From positions 2,956,452 to 3,002,784 of the forward strand of contig NZ_OESQ01000001.1 in NCBI RefSeq assembly GCF_900240245.1: a stretch of 46,333 nucleotides of DNA, in the 5' to 3' direction. The translations under genes were made by a program, and so were the position numbers. The notes beneath the pieces were generated by a model that worked only from the letters and a program-made list of their open reading frames with translations, was not told the origin of the DNA and did not search any database. Each line of letters begins with the position of its first letter. The stretch's first letter is position 1. Positions 15,069 to 23,835 of the stretch are shown one piece after another. Source of the DNA: Lachnoclostridium edouardi. GTDB taxonomy: Bacteria > Bacillota > Clostridia > Lachnospirales > Lachnospiraceae.

Positions 15069-15086
15069 TTGGCATGATTTTTGCTT
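15069..15086 (+). promoter_or_regulatory. Sigma-54 type -24/-12 promoter, TRAP copy 2
   Basis: TTGGCATGATTTTTGCTT has GG (15071-72) and GC (15083-84) 12 bases apart in the TGGCAYG-N4-TTGC context. The pdxA-like start codon is 46 bases downstream of the -12 GC. Confidence 0.7.
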
Positions 15087-15129
15087 TATAGATTTGGTGA
15101 AAGAAAACAAAAGAAGGAGGGGTGTTGAA

Positions 15130-16140
15130 ATGAGTGGGAAACCAATTTTGGGAATTATTTTAGGCGACGCTGCAGGCGTAGGGCCTGAAATCATTGCAAA
15201 GCTGGCTGCCAAAGGCTTTTATGAAGAGTGTTGCAGGCCTGTCATTTTGGGGGATGCCAGGGTGCTTGCCAGAGGCGCGGATGTCAGCGGCGTAAATGTT
15301 CCTGTGGAAATTATTGATGACGTAGCTCAGGCTACATGGGAACATGGTATTCCTGTTTTAGATCAAAAAGATCTGAACCCAGAGGAAGTTCCCTTTGGAC
15401 GGCTGAATGTGGAAAGTGGAAAAGCTTGTCTGAAACTGCTGAAGCTTGCTATCTGTCTGTTTCAGGAAAAAAAGATTGACGGCTTCTGCTTTGGCCCGCT
15501 GAATAAGGCAGGAATGATTCAGGCTGGCTGCCAATTTGAAAGCGAACATCACTACATGGCTCATTTGTTAAATCACACAGCGCCTTTTGGGGAAATTAAT
15601 GTGGTTGATAACATGTGGACCACCAGAACCACAAGCCATATTCCCATTGCAAAGGTTAGTGAAAGTCTGAGCGCAGAAAAAATTCTAAGGGCCATAAGTT
15701 TGGCGGACACAACCCTGAGAAACACAGGGCTGGAAAAGCCAAGACTTGGAATTGCAGCGTTAAATCCTCATTGCGGAGAAAACGGCAAGTGCGGGCGGGA
15801 AGAAATAGACATTATTGGTCCGGCTGTAGAAGAAGCAAGAAACAGAGGAATTGATGCCACAGGCCCATGGTCGTCAGATATTTTGTTCCACAAGGCATTT
15901 GTGGGAGGAGAATTTGACGGGGTGGTAACCATGTATCACGATCAGGGACAGATTGCTTTAAAGCTGAAGGGCTTTGAAAGAGGAATTACCATAGCGGGAG
16001 GTCTTCCTGTTCCTATTGCAACCTGTGGACATGGGACAGCCTATGATATAGCTGGAAAAGGGATTGTTCATACAACATCCTTTGAGAATGCAGTAAAAAT
16101 GGCTGCTAAAATGGCGGCTCATATCAGGGAAAAAAATTAA
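15130..16140 (+). CDS. PdxA-family NAD-dependent dehydrogenase/decarboxylase
   Basis: A 336-residue protein. GIILGDAAGVGPEIIAKLAA, FGPLNKAGM, SEHHYMAHLLN, RLGIAALNPHCGENG, VTMYHDQGQIALK and the GHGTAYDIAGKG end are PdxA-family motifs, including metal-binding His positions. Classical PdxA oxidises 4-phosphohydroxy-threonine for vitamin B6. Family members in catabolic clusters oxidise phosphorylated four-carbon sugar acids instead. With TRAP transport and no other B6 genes, a catabolic role is more likely (inference). No kinase for the usual phosphorylated substrate is visible. AAGGAGGGG precedes the ATG. The equivalent gene is deleted in copy 1. Confidence 0.85.
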   Translation: MSGKPILGIILGDAAGVGPEIIAKLAAKGFYEECCRPVILGDARVLARGADVSGVNVPVEIIDDVAQATWEHGIPVLDQKDLNPEEVPFGRLNVESGKACLKLLKLAICLFQEKKIDGFCFGPLNKAGMIQAGCQFESEHHYMAHLLNHTAPFGEINVVDNMWTTRTTSHIPIAKVSESLSAEKILRAISLADTTLRNTGLEKPRLGIAALNPHCGENGKCGREEIDIIGPAVEEARNRGIDATGPWSSDILFHKAFVGGEFDGVVTMYHDQGQIALKLKGFERGITIAGGLPVPIATCGHGTAYDIAGKGIVHTTSFENAVKMAAKMAAHIREKN

Positions 16141-16160
16141 AAGGTGAGAGGTGATTAGTT

Positions 16161-17438
16161 TTGAATCTATTATTATTAATTGGCTCATTTTTCGTACTGC
16201 TGTTTGTAGGAATCCCCATTGCCTACGCTCTTTGCGTGTCATCAATTCTGTACATGGTTATTTACTCAGATGTACCGTTGATTATTATAGCGCAGCAGAT
16301 GTTAAAGGGCGTGGACTCCTTTACATTAATGGCAATTCCATTCTTCGTAATTGCAGGAAGCTTAATGCAGAATGGCGGTATTGCCAGAAGAATGGTTAAC
16401 TTTGCAAAAAGCTGTATCGGATTCATACCAGGCGGTTTGGCTGTCGTAACCATTGTAACAAGTATGATTTTCGCAGCTATGACAGGAGCCGGAGCAGCAA
16501 CAACAGCTGCAGTAGGCGGCATTATGATTCCGTTTATGAGAGATGAGGGATACGATGCAGACTATGCCAGCGCAGTACAGGCAGTAGGAGGAATTTTCGG
16601 ACCGTTGATTCCCCCAAGCGTACTGATGGTACTTTACGGAGTAGCCTCCGGAGAGTCAGTAGGCGATATGCTTTTGGCAGGGCTGCTTCCTGGTTTATTC
16701 CTGGGAGTAATTGTAATAGCAGTAGTGCTTTACCAGTGTGTGAAAAGGGGATATAAAGGCTCAGGTTCTTTTGATATCAAAGAAGTTGGTTCTTCCTTTG
16801 TAAAGGCTATTTGGGCAATGCTTGCTCCAGTAATTATTCTGGGAGGAATTTATTCCGGTTTATTTACGCCAACAGAGGCCTCTGCAGTAACATGCTTCTA
16901 CTGCTTGTTTATAGGAATCTTTGTGTACAGAGAAATCAAGATCACTCAGGTGTGGAGCGTAGTGTACGACGGAGTAAAAAGCGCTGCCAGCATTATGTTT
17001 ATCGTAGGAGCAACACAGGTATTCGGCTGGGTAATCACAAGAGAAGGAATCCCGCAGATGGTAGCGGAAATGTTTACAAGCTCCATCAGCAGCCCATTAG
17101 TATTCCTGTTTGCAGTATGTATAATTTTAACTGTAGCAGGCTGCTTTATTGACGCTGTGCCGGCGCTGCTTATTTTTGCGCCTATTTTCTGTCCTACAGC
17201 TCAGGCATATGGAATCGGCCTGATTCACTTTGGAGTTGTAATGGTAGTAGTGCTTTGTCTTGGCCTTGTAACACCGCCTGTAGGAATCAACCTGTTTGTA
17301 GCGTCCTCAGTAGGCGGACAGCCTATACATAAGATTATTCCACATCTGCCAAAATTGATCTTAGCAATTGCAGTGGGAACAGTATTTATTGTATTAATTC
17401 CAGCAATGTCCACGGCATTACCAGGACTTCTGAAATAA
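16161..17438 (+). CDS. dctM: TRAP transporter large membrane subunit DctM (copy 2)
   Basis: A 425-residue protein of the same length as copy 1 and almost the same sequence. Differences cluster in the first 35 residues, in the loop after VKRGYKGSGSFDIKEV and near the C-terminus (FVASSVGGQ, LAIAVGTVF). It starts with TTG after GAGAGGTG, 20 bases behind the pdxA-like gene. Same transport role as copy 1; the changes lie outside the central conserved helices, so the substrate may be the same. Confidence 0.93.
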   Translation: MNLLLLIGSFFVLLFVGIPIAYALCVSSILYMVIYSDVPLIIIAQQMLKGVDSFTLMAIPFFVIAGSLMQNGGIARRMVNFAKSCIGFIPGGLAVVTIVTSMIFAAMTGAGAATTAAVGGIMIPFMRDEGYDADYASAVQAVGGIFGPLIPPSVLMVLYGVASGESVGDMLLAGLLPGLFLGVIVIAVVLYQCVKRGYKGSGSFDIKEVGSSFVKAIWAMLAPVIILGGIYSGLFTPTEASAVTCFYCLFIGIFVYREIKITQVWSVVYDGVKSAASIMFIVGATQVFGWVITREGIPQMVAEMFTSSISSPLVFLFAVCIILTVAGCFIDAVPALLIFAPIFCPTAQAYGIGLIHFGVVMVVVLCLGLVTPPVGINLFVASSVGGQPIHKIIPHLPKLILAIAVGTVFIVLIPAMSTALPGLLK

Positions 17439-17487
17439 TAGAAAATATGTTGCATTACATAAATAAAAAGGGAAAAGGAGAAACACT

Positions 17488-18738
17488 ATGAAAAACATGA
17501 AAAGATTTGCAGCACTTGGCCTTGCAGTTGTAATGGCAGCCAGCCTTGCAGCCTGCGGAGGAAAGAAAGAAGAAACAACTACAACACAGGCAGCCGGCGG
17601 TGAAGCAGCTGGCGGAGAGGCCTCTGGAGATGCTTCAGGCGTTACTGGCGACAATGTTAAGTTAAGCCTTTTTGCAGGTTCTATTCCAGAGAACACACCA
17701 ACAGGCGGAGCCTTAAAGGTAATGGCAGATTATATTAATGAAAACTCTAACGGAACTTTAACAGCAACAGCATTCTACGATACAGCATTAGGAGACGCTA
17801 CCAGTATGGTACAGGGACTTCAGCAGGGAACTGTAGATATCGGCGTATCCGGAACAGCATATTTCTCAGGCCTTGTGCCAGAGGTAGAGGTATTCCAGCT
17901 GCCATTCTTATTCTCCAACCTGGAAGAAGCAAGAGCAGCAGTAGACGGCCCTGCGAAGGACGCTATTTTTGAGAAAATGTCTGAAAGCGGAATTATCGGA
18001 CTGGCTTTCTGGGAGAACGGTTTCCGTGAGCTGAGCAACAACGTAAAGCCAATTAAGACTCCTGATGATATGAAGGGAATTAAAATGAGAACTCTTCCTG
18101 CAGAAGTTCAGGTAGAAACATGGAAGGCTATGGGAGCTTTGCCTGCAACAATCGACGCTTCTGAGCTTTACACAGCTCTTCAGCAGGGAACTGTAAGCGC
18201 CCAGGACAACCCGCTCCACGAGATTGTTTCCCGTAAGTTCTATGAAGTACAGCCATATGTAACATTAACAGATGCAGTTTACACACCATTCTTAATGGCA
18301 ATGAGTGAAGCAACATGGAACAAGCTGTCTGATTCTCAGAAAGAGGTTATTATGAAGGCTGCAGAAGTAGGCCGTGAAGAACAGCTGAAGCTGACAGACG
18401 AGGCACAGGCAGAGGCTCTTCAGACACTGTTAGACAATGGAGTTACTGTAGAAGAAAACCCAGATAAAGAAGCATTCAAAGAAAAAGCAATGCCAACATG
18501 GAGCCTGTTTACAGATCAGTACGGCACAGAGCTGGTAGATATGATTCAGAACTCAGCGCCTGCAGCTGAGGAGGCAGAAGATACAGAAGCAGCAGCTGAT
18601 GATGCAGCAGTAGAAGAAACAGAAGCAGCAGAGGCAGCAGAGGCAGCTGAGGATACAGAAGCCGCTGAAGAAGGCGAAACAGAAGCAGCAGAGGACGCTG
18701 GCGCAGAGGCAGCTGAGGGAGAGACAGTAGCAGAATAA
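17488..18738 (+). CDS. dctP: TRAP solute-binding lipoprotein DctP with acidic tail (copy 2)
   Basis: A 416-residue protein. A lipobox signal (SLAACGGKK) is followed by a longer Gly/Ala/Glu linker than in copy 1 (QAAGGEAAGGEASGDASGV). The DctP domain (about 55-355) is nearly identical to copy 1, with a few substitutions such as AVDGPAK for ACEGPAK. It ends in about 60 residues of Ala/Glu/Asp/Thr repeats (EEAEDTEAAADDAAVEETEA, EAAEDAGAEAAEGETVAE). The tail uses the same small modules as copy 1 but in a different order. AAAAGGAG precedes the ATG. Confidence 0.92.
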   Translation: MKNMKRFAALGLAVVMAASLAACGGKKEETTTTQAAGGEAAGGEASGDASGVTGDNVKLSLFAGSIPENTPTGGALKVMADYINENSNGTLTATAFYDTALGDATSMVQGLQQGTVDIGVSGTAYFSGLVPEVEVFQLPFLFSNLEEARAAVDGPAKDAIFEKMSESGIIGLAFWENGFRELSNNVKPIKTPDDMKGIKMRTLPAEVQVETWKAMGALPATIDASELYTALQQGTVSAQDNPLHEIVSRKFYEVQPYVTLTDAVYTPFLMAMSEATWNKLSDSQKEVIMKAAEVGREEQLKLTDEAQAEALQTLLDNGVTVEENPDKEAFKEKAMPTWSLFTDQYGTELVDMIQNSAPAAEEAEDTEAAADDAAVEETEAAEAAEAAEDTEAAEEGETEAAEDAGAEAAEGETVAE

Positions 18739-18763
18739 AAAACAAAAATGAAGGAGGATAACC

Positions 18764-19441
18764 ATGAAAAGAATTGTGGATTTAACATTGCCAATAGAAG
18801 AGCACTGGCGTTACGGAATAAAGTTTTCTTTAGTAAAATCCCATGAAAATGGAGATCCATTTCAGATAACAGGATATAATTTAGCGTCTCATTGGTTTAC
18901 ACATATTGATTTTCCAAGACATTTTGATCCTCAGGGATTAACGTCAGACGCATATCCAATAGCAGATTGGTGTATAACAAAATGTTTGGTATTAGATTTT
19001 TCAGACCTGCCGGACAATACAGGAATCACAGCGGAGATGCTTGAGAAAGCTAATGAGCCATATAAGGATCAGCACTTTGACAGCCTTCTGTTGAGAACAG
19101 ACAGAGGAAAAAAGGTAAGCTGGAAGGAAAAAGAATTCTGGGATAATTCTCCGTGGGTAACAGAGGACGGAGGAGAGTGGATCAAAAACTACGCGCCGAA
19201 GGTGGTAGGATATGATTTCCCTCAGGATTATGTAATCCGAATCCGCGAGCCAAAGCCAGGCCAGGATATGAGACAGCCAGTACATGAGCATGTATTAGTA
19301 GAGGGAAAAATCCTGCAGATAGAGTATATGCAGAATCTGTGGGAGATAAAATCCCCAGTATGTGAGCTGGTAGCTCTGCCGTTAAACCTGCAGCATGCAG
19401 ACGGCGGACAGATCCGGGTTGTTGCAGTAGTAGAAGAATAG
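18764..19441 (+). CDS. Cyclase/kynurenine-formamidase-like hydrolase (copy 2)
   Basis: All 225 residues are the same as in copy 1; the nucleotide differences, concentrated after about codon 80, are all silent. It has the same SHWFTHIDFPRHF metal-site motif with Phe in place of Gly. AAGGAGGATAACC precedes the ATG. It lies between dctP and dctQ. Perfect protein conservation in a cluster whose other members have drifted indicates strong selection or recent gene conversion in the first third. Confidence 0.88.
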   Translation: MKRIVDLTLPIEEHWRYGIKFSLVKSHENGDPFQITGYNLASHWFTHIDFPRHFDPQGLTSDAYPIADWCITKCLVLDFSDLPDNTGITAEMLEKANEPYKDQHFDSLLLRTDRGKKVSWKEKEFWDNSPWVTEDGGEWIKNYAPKVVGYDFPQDYVIRIREPKPGQDMRQPVHEHVLVEGKILQIEYMQNLWEIKSPVCELVALPLNLQHADGGQIRVVAVVEE

Positions 19442-19452
19442 AGGTGCGGCAT

Positions 19453-19962
19453 ATGGAAAAAGGAATAAATGGTGTAAAGAAGCTGTTTGCAATTATCTTT
19501 GGATTTGTGGGCATTGCTATGATTCTGGTAGAGACATATGCAGTATTTGGAAGAAACGTATTAAAAATCGCTACTCCCTGGACAGATGAGTTTTTAAAGC
19601 TTTTATTTATCTGGAGTATTTTTGTGGGAGCGGCAATGGCATTTTTAGATGACTCTTCCATCTGCCTGACTTTAGTGGAGGACAGCGCAGGCGTAAGAAA
19701 AAGACCGGCTGTTTATGGAGTCTTAAAGGTAATTCAGTATGCCACAGGATTTGGGGTAAGCGCATTTATGATTAAGCATCTGGCTACAATCATTTCCACC
19801 CAGATGAGAACAGGGGAGGCTACAACTGTTATGAAATACCCTCTCTGGATTTTGAATATGGGTCTGATGGTAGGAATGGTTTTAGTGTGTATATTTGCAG
19901 TAATAAAAATCGTGGACTGCAAAAAATATTTTAAGAAAGATGCAAAATTAGCTGAAATTTAA
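19453..19962 (+). CDS. dctQ: TRAP transporter small membrane subunit DctQ (copy 2)
   Basis: A 169-residue homologue of 14304-14807. The core VETYAVFGRNVLKIATPW and the third and fourth helices are conserved; the N-terminus (MEKGINGVKKLFAIIFGFVG) and the loop after SAGVRKRPAV differ. The ATG at 19453 corresponds to the copy-1 start; a GTG at 19444 is less likely. It closes the cluster before a terminator. Confidence 0.9.
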   Translation: MEKGINGVKKLFAIIFGFVGIAMILVETYAVFGRNVLKIATPWTDEFLKLLFIWSIFVGAAMAFLDDSSICLTLVEDSAGVRKRPAVYGVLKVIQYATGFGVSAFMIKHLATIISTQMRTGEATTVMKYPLWILNMGLMVGMVLVCIFAVIKIVDCKKYFKKDAKLAEI

Positions 19963-19969
19963 GTTAAAA

Positions 19970-20030
19970 AAGACTGCTGTAAAGCTTATATTCTGATGCA
20001 AAAGGATAGATAGCTTTATGGCAGTCTTCT
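19970..20030 (+). terminator. Terminator of TRAP copy 2
   Basis: AAGACTGCTGTAAAGC pairs with GCTTTATGGCAGTCTT (one G-T pair) and is followed by CTTTTTAT. It sits immediately after dctQ. Confidence 0.75.
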
Positions 20031-20128
20031 TTTTATGTCATAAAACAGAAATGTTGACAAACGAACCGATAAGCGATAGGATCAATTGGGGTAAACGCAG
20101 ACTGGTTCTGTGTATGAAGGAGCTGATT

Positions 20129-21070
20129 ATGGAAAATTTTGTGTTTTGCATCAATGCTACCATGCCTATTTTCTTTACAATGATTTTAGGAATGTGGTTT
20201 AGAAAGATCCGCTTATTTACAGAGGATTTTGTTAATAAAATGAATAAGTTTGTTTTTCATGCCGCTTTGCCGGCATTGCTATTTAAAGATATTGCAGAAG
20301 TGGATATTAGAGAGGCGTGGAATGGAAAGCTGGTGATTTTCTGCTTTTTAGCCACAGTTGCCAGCATAGGAATTTCAGCTGCAGCGTCCTTGTGCTTTTC
20401 CAGGCAAATCAGGGGAGAATTTATACAAGCCTCCTATAGAAGCAGCTCTGCAGTTTTAGGTATTGCATTTATACAAAATATTTACGGCAGCAGCGGAATC
20501 GCGCCTTTAATGATCATTGCCAGCGTGCCTTTGTATAATGCTATGGCGGTTGTAGTGTTGACCTTATTCCGGCCTGGGGAAAAGGAAGATATGAAGGCTT
20601 TGGCGGCCAGAACGTGTAAAGGGATTATAACTAACCCGATTATTATAGGAATTGTGCTGGGAATTTTGTACTCTCTCCTTTCTGTGCCCATGCCGGTAAT
20701 TTTAGAAAAAACAGTAAGCAATCTGGCTGTACTGGCCACGCCTTTAGGGTTGATGGCTATGGGAGGTTCGGTGAAATTTGGGGAGGCCTTTGTGGACCTA
20801 AAGCCGACAATTATCTGCGCAGTAATGAAACTGACCGGATTTGTGGCGCTGTTTCTTCCTATTGGAATACATATGGGATTTGTGGGAGACCAGATTGTAT
20901 CTGTTTTAGTAATGTTAGGTTCAGCCACAACGGTCAGCTGTTTTATTATGGCGAAAAATATGGGCCACGGCGGGCAGTTTTCCTCAGGGGTAATTATTCT
21001 TACCACCTTATTCAGCTCTGTGACCTTAACTGCCTGGCTGTATTTATTAAAGACAATGGGACTTGTGTGA
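20129..21070 (+). CDS. AEC-family (auxin efflux carrier/malonate-type) transporter
   Basis: A 313-residue protein with ten hydrophobic segments in the AEC arrangement: INATMPIFFTMILGMWFRKI at the start, FVFHAALPALLFKDIAE with its helix-breaking Pro, KGIITNPIIIGIVLGIL in the middle, LATPLGLMAMGGSV and SATTVSCFIMAKNMG. Family members carry small carboxylates or amino acids. The ATG at 20129 follows GAAGGAGC; frames further upstream lack support and would run through the preceding terminator. It is the first of five closely spaced plus-strand genes and could export or import a compound handled by the neighbouring enzymes. Confidence 0.88.
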   Translation: MENFVFCINATMPIFFTMILGMWFRKIRLFTEDFVNKMNKFVFHAALPALLFKDIAEVDIREAWNGKLVIFCFLATVASIGISAAASLCFSRQIRGEFIQASYRSSSAVLGIAFIQNIYGSSGIAPLMIIASVPLYNAMAVVVLTLFRPGEKEDMKALAARTCKGIITNPIIIGIVLGILYSLLSVPMPVILEKTVSNLAVLATPLGLMAMGGSVKFGEAFVDLKPTIICAVMKLTGFVALFLPIGIHMGFVGDQIVSVLVMLGSATTVSCFIMAKNMGHGGQFSSGVIILTTLFSSVTLTAWLYLLKTMGLV

Positions 21071-21084
21071 AAGGAGTGGAGAGG

Positions 21085-21351
21085 ATGATAGATTTACACG
21101 GCTGCATCGCTATGCCTCTGCTGAAAAAAAGTTCGTTTACAGGAAGCTTTCAAGGTATGCGGTACAGACTAAAAAAGGAAACTTTAGAGGAGACAGAGGT
21201 TATTGGAGCCGTTGTGTGGCCGGAGCCATATTCCTATGATGCCACAGACGACGCCTTAAAAGAGCAGAAAACTTTCCCCTTTGACGATGACGGATTAAGC
21301 CAGGCAGTACAGTGGCTTAATGAGAAATATAATGAAAAATTTATAAAGTAA
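21085..21351 (+). CDS. Small conserved protein of unknown function
   Basis: An 88-residue protein: MIDLHGCIAMPLLKKSSFTG, SFQGMRYRLKKE, VVWPEPYSYDATDDALKEQK, FPFDDDGLSQAVQWLNEKYN. It is soluble, with no signal peptide. The GSFQGMRYRL and VQWLNE motifs recur in short Clostridia proteins I know only as uncharacterised. It begins 14 bases after the AEC gene, with GGAGAGG as ribosome site, and so probably shares its transcript. Confidence 0.7.
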   Translation: MIDLHGCIAMPLLKKSSFTGSFQGMRYRLKKETLEETEVIGAVVWPEPYSYDATDDALKEQKTFPFDDDGLSQAVQWLNEKYNEKFIK

Positions 21352-21390
21352 TGATATAATATTCAAAGAACTTTATAGAGGAGGAGAAAA

Positions 21391-22485
21391 ATGAACCGCA
21401 AAGATATTATTATTATTCACGGAACTGATTATAAAGAAATGGCGAAGAGGGTTATGGACCGGGCAGATGTAGCCGGAGATATTGGGGACTTAAATAAAAA
21501 AATTGCCTTAAAGCCAAACCTGGTAGTGGCCAGAGATCCGTCCAGCGGCGCCACTACACATAAAGAGCTGTTAGCAGGAGCCATTGAATATTTACAGGAG
21601 CATGGATTTAAAAATATTACTATTATGGAAGGCTCCTGGGTAGGGGATAATACGCAGTCAGCATTTACAGCGGCAGGATACCGCCAGATTTCCACAAAAT
21701 ACAACGTGCCTTTAGTGGACCTGCAGAGAGACAGCTATACAGAGTATGAGGCAAAGGGCATGGAAATCGCCATCTGCGATAAAGCAATGGAAGTAGATTA
21801 TATGATTAATATGCCGGTGTTAAAGGGACATTGCCAGACTACTATTACATGCGCTTTGAAAAATAATAAAGGGGTTATGCCAAACAGAGAGAAACGCCGT
21901 TTTCACACAATGGGCCTGCACAAGCCAATCGCTCATTTAAATACAGTCTGCCGCAATGATTTTATTTTAGTGGATAATATATGCGGAGATCTGGATTTTG
22001 AGGAGGGCGGAAATCCTGTAGTGATGAACAGAGTGTTAGGATTTAAGGACCCTGTTTTGTGCGACAGCTATGTATGCGACTGTATGGGCTACAAAGTAGA
22101 CGATATTCCTTATATTCGCATGGCTGAGAAGCTGGGAGTAGGAAGCACAGACACAGAACACGCTAATTTTATTTACATTAATGAGGATAAAAATGCAAAG
22201 AGCAAATTCCGCATGACTCACAGAGTGCAGAATCTGGCCAAATTTGCAGATCCTAAGGACGCCTGCAGCGCCTGCTACGGTTCCCTGATTTATGCTCTGG
22301 ATCGTTTAAGCGACGCCGGAAAGCTGAGAGGAAAGAAGAACCTGGTATGTATTGGACAGGGCTATAAAGGAGAAACAGGTGAAATCGGCGTGGGCCAGTG
22401 TACATGCGGATTTAAGAAAAGTTTGAAGGGCTGCCCGCCAAAGGCCATTGATATTGTAAATTTCCTGGAAGAAGAGTGGAAATAA
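21391..22485 (+). CDS. DUF362-domain protein, iron-sulfur candidate
   Basis: A 364-residue protein of the DUF362 family: KIALKPNLVVARDPSSGATT, FKNITIMEGSWVG, YMINMPVLKGHCQTTITCAL with KNNKGVMP, and VDNICGDLDFEEGGNP. The last 90 residues hold several Cys groups (DACSACYGSL, GVGQCTCGFKKSLKGCPPKA) that could hold an iron-sulfur cluster, though the classical CxxCxxCxxxCP ferredoxin pattern is not present. The enzymatic role of DUF362 proteins is not settled. GAGGAGG precedes the ATG. It lies between the small unknown gene and the desulfidase-family gene. Confidence 0.85.
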   Translation: MNRKDIIIIHGTDYKEMAKRVMDRADVAGDIGDLNKKIALKPNLVVARDPSSGATTHKELLAGAIEYLQEHGFKNITIMEGSWVGDNTQSAFTAAGYRQISTKYNVPLVDLQRDSYTEYEAKGMEIAICDKAMEVDYMINMPVLKGHCQTTITCALKNNKGVMPNREKRRFHTMGLHKPIAHLNTVCRNDFILVDNICGDLDFEEGGNPVVMNRVLGFKDPVLCDSYVCDCMGYKVDDIPYIRMAEKLGVGSTDTEHANFIYINEDKNAKSKFRMTHRVQNLAKFADPKDACSACYGSLIYALDRLSDAGKLRGKKNLVCIGQGYKGETGEIGVGQCTCGFKKSLKGCPPKAIDIVNFLEEEWK

Positions 22486-22514
22486 GAAACTGACAAAGGA
22501 GAATTTTAGGAAGC

Positions 22515-23789
22515 ATGAAGGAGAACATCTACAAAGAATACATTGAAATTCTGCGGGAGGAATTGGTGCCCGCTATGGGATGTACAGAACCTATTGCCCT
22601 GGCATACGGCGCGGCCAAAGCCAGAGAGGTGCTGGGAGCTATGCCGGAACGGATTACAGCCAAATGCAGCGGCAATATTATTAAAAATGTAAGATGTGTA
22701 ACTATTCCCAATTCTGGAGGAATGGTGGGAATCGCTGCAGGCGTAGTGCTGGGAGCTGTTGGAGGGGACAGCAGCAAAATGATGGAGGTGCTGGAAGGAG
22801 TAAACAGCAGCCACATTCAGAAAACCAGAGAGCTGCTGGCTAAAAATGTGTGCAGCGTGGAGCTTTTAGACACTCCTGTTGTGCTTCACATTATTCTGGA
22901 AATGGAAGCAGAGGGCAATCAGGTTGTGCTGGAGATTAAGCATGACCACACCAATATTACTAAGATTCAGAAAAATGATCAGGTTATTTATGAAAATAAA
23001 GAAAAGGGGCAGGAGTCCCATCAGGCGGACAGAAGCCTTTTAAATCTGGAGGATATTAAAGAATTTGCCGACACAGTAAAACTGGAAGACGTGCAGGATA
23101 TAATTGAAAAGCAGATTTCCTGCAACATGGCAATTGCTAGAGAAGGCATGACAGGAAAATACGGTCTTGGAATAGGAAGAGTAATTATGGAATCCTACCC
23201 GCCCAGCATTTTGACAAAAATGAGAAGTCTGACTGCAGCGGCATCAGAGGCCAGAATGGGAGGCTGCGACCTTCCTGTTATTATTAATTCAGGCAGCGGA
23301 AATCAGGGAATCGCATCCTCTGTGCCCTTGGCCGTATACGCCAGAGAGCTGGAGCTGCCGGACTATATTCTATACAGAGCCTTAGTATTTTCTAATTTGC
23401 TTACTGTGTACCAGAAAACCTATATTGGAAAATTATCCGCATTCTGCGGCGCGGTTTCCGCCTCCTGTGCCAGCGGGGCAGCTATTACTTATATGGTAGG
23501 CGGGTCCATGGACAGGATTAAAAAAACAATAGAAAACACCTTAGCCAACATTCCGGGAATTATTTGTGACGGAGCCAAAATTTCCTGCGCGGCCAAAATC
23601 GCCTCCAGCTTAGACGCCTCTTTTCTGGCTCACCACCTGGCTATGAACGATCAGGCGTACGCGCCGTTTACAGGCATTATCCAGGAGGAAGTGTCAGAGA
23701 CAATTATGAGCGTAGGAGCCATAGGAAAAGAAGGCATGAAGGAAACAGATAAGGAAATCTTAAAAATAATGATTAGCAGTGAAAAATAA
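22515..23789 (+). CDS. L-cysteine desulfidase/UPF0597 family protein (serine dehydratase alpha-like)
   Basis: A 424-residue protein matching UPF0597 over its length. It starts EELVPAMGCTEPIALAYGAA with the first cluster-ligand Cys, and continues with KCSGNIIKNVRCVTIPNSGG, VIINSGSGNQGIASSVPLAV, SAFCGAVSASCASGAAITYM and GIICDGAKISCAAKIASSLD. Characterised relatives use a 4Fe-4S cluster to break L-cysteine into pyruvate, ammonia and sulfide. Cysteine is the default substrate guess, but a different thiol or hydroxy amino acid is possible in this cluster. The ATG is preceded by GGAGAATTTTAGGAAGC. Confidence 0.87.
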   Translation: MKENIYKEYIEILREELVPAMGCTEPIALAYGAAKAREVLGAMPERITAKCSGNIIKNVRCVTIPNSGGMVGIAAGVVLGAVGGDSSKMMEVLEGVNSSHIQKTRELLAKNVCSVELLDTPVVLHIILEMEAEGNQVVLEIKHDHTNITKIQKNDQVIYENKEKGQESHQADRSLLNLEDIKEFADTVKLEDVQDIIEKQISCNMAIAREGMTGKYGLGIGRVIMESYPPSILTKMRSLTAAASEARMGGCDLPVIINSGSGNQGIASSVPLAVYARELELPDYILYRALVFSNLLTVYQKTYIGKLSAFCGAVSASCASGAAITYMVGGSMDRIKKTIENTLANIPGIICDGAKISCAAKIASSLDASFLAHHLAMNDQAYAPFTGIIQEEVSETIMSVGAIGKEGMKETDKEILKIMISSEK

Positions 23790-23835
23790 ATCTGAGAAAT
23801 AGGTTTTTTTAGAAAACCTAAAGGAGAAGGGGAAA

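Larger units (their letters stand above)
15069..19962 (+). repeat. TRAP cluster copy 2 (long direct repeat)
   Basis: The more complete copy of the repeat at 10901-14807. It keeps the full pdxA-like gene. Offsets between copies grow from 5,114 bases at dctM to 5,149 at the cyclase and dctQ because of indels in the dctM-dctP gap, the dctP tails and the dctP-cyclase gap. Confidence 0.85.

Noticed and set aside
15130..16140. Calling the PdxA-family gene a vitamin B6 biosynthesis enzyme
   Set aside because: No other B6 genes are present and it sits in a sigma-54-type TRAP operon; a catabolic family member is more likely.
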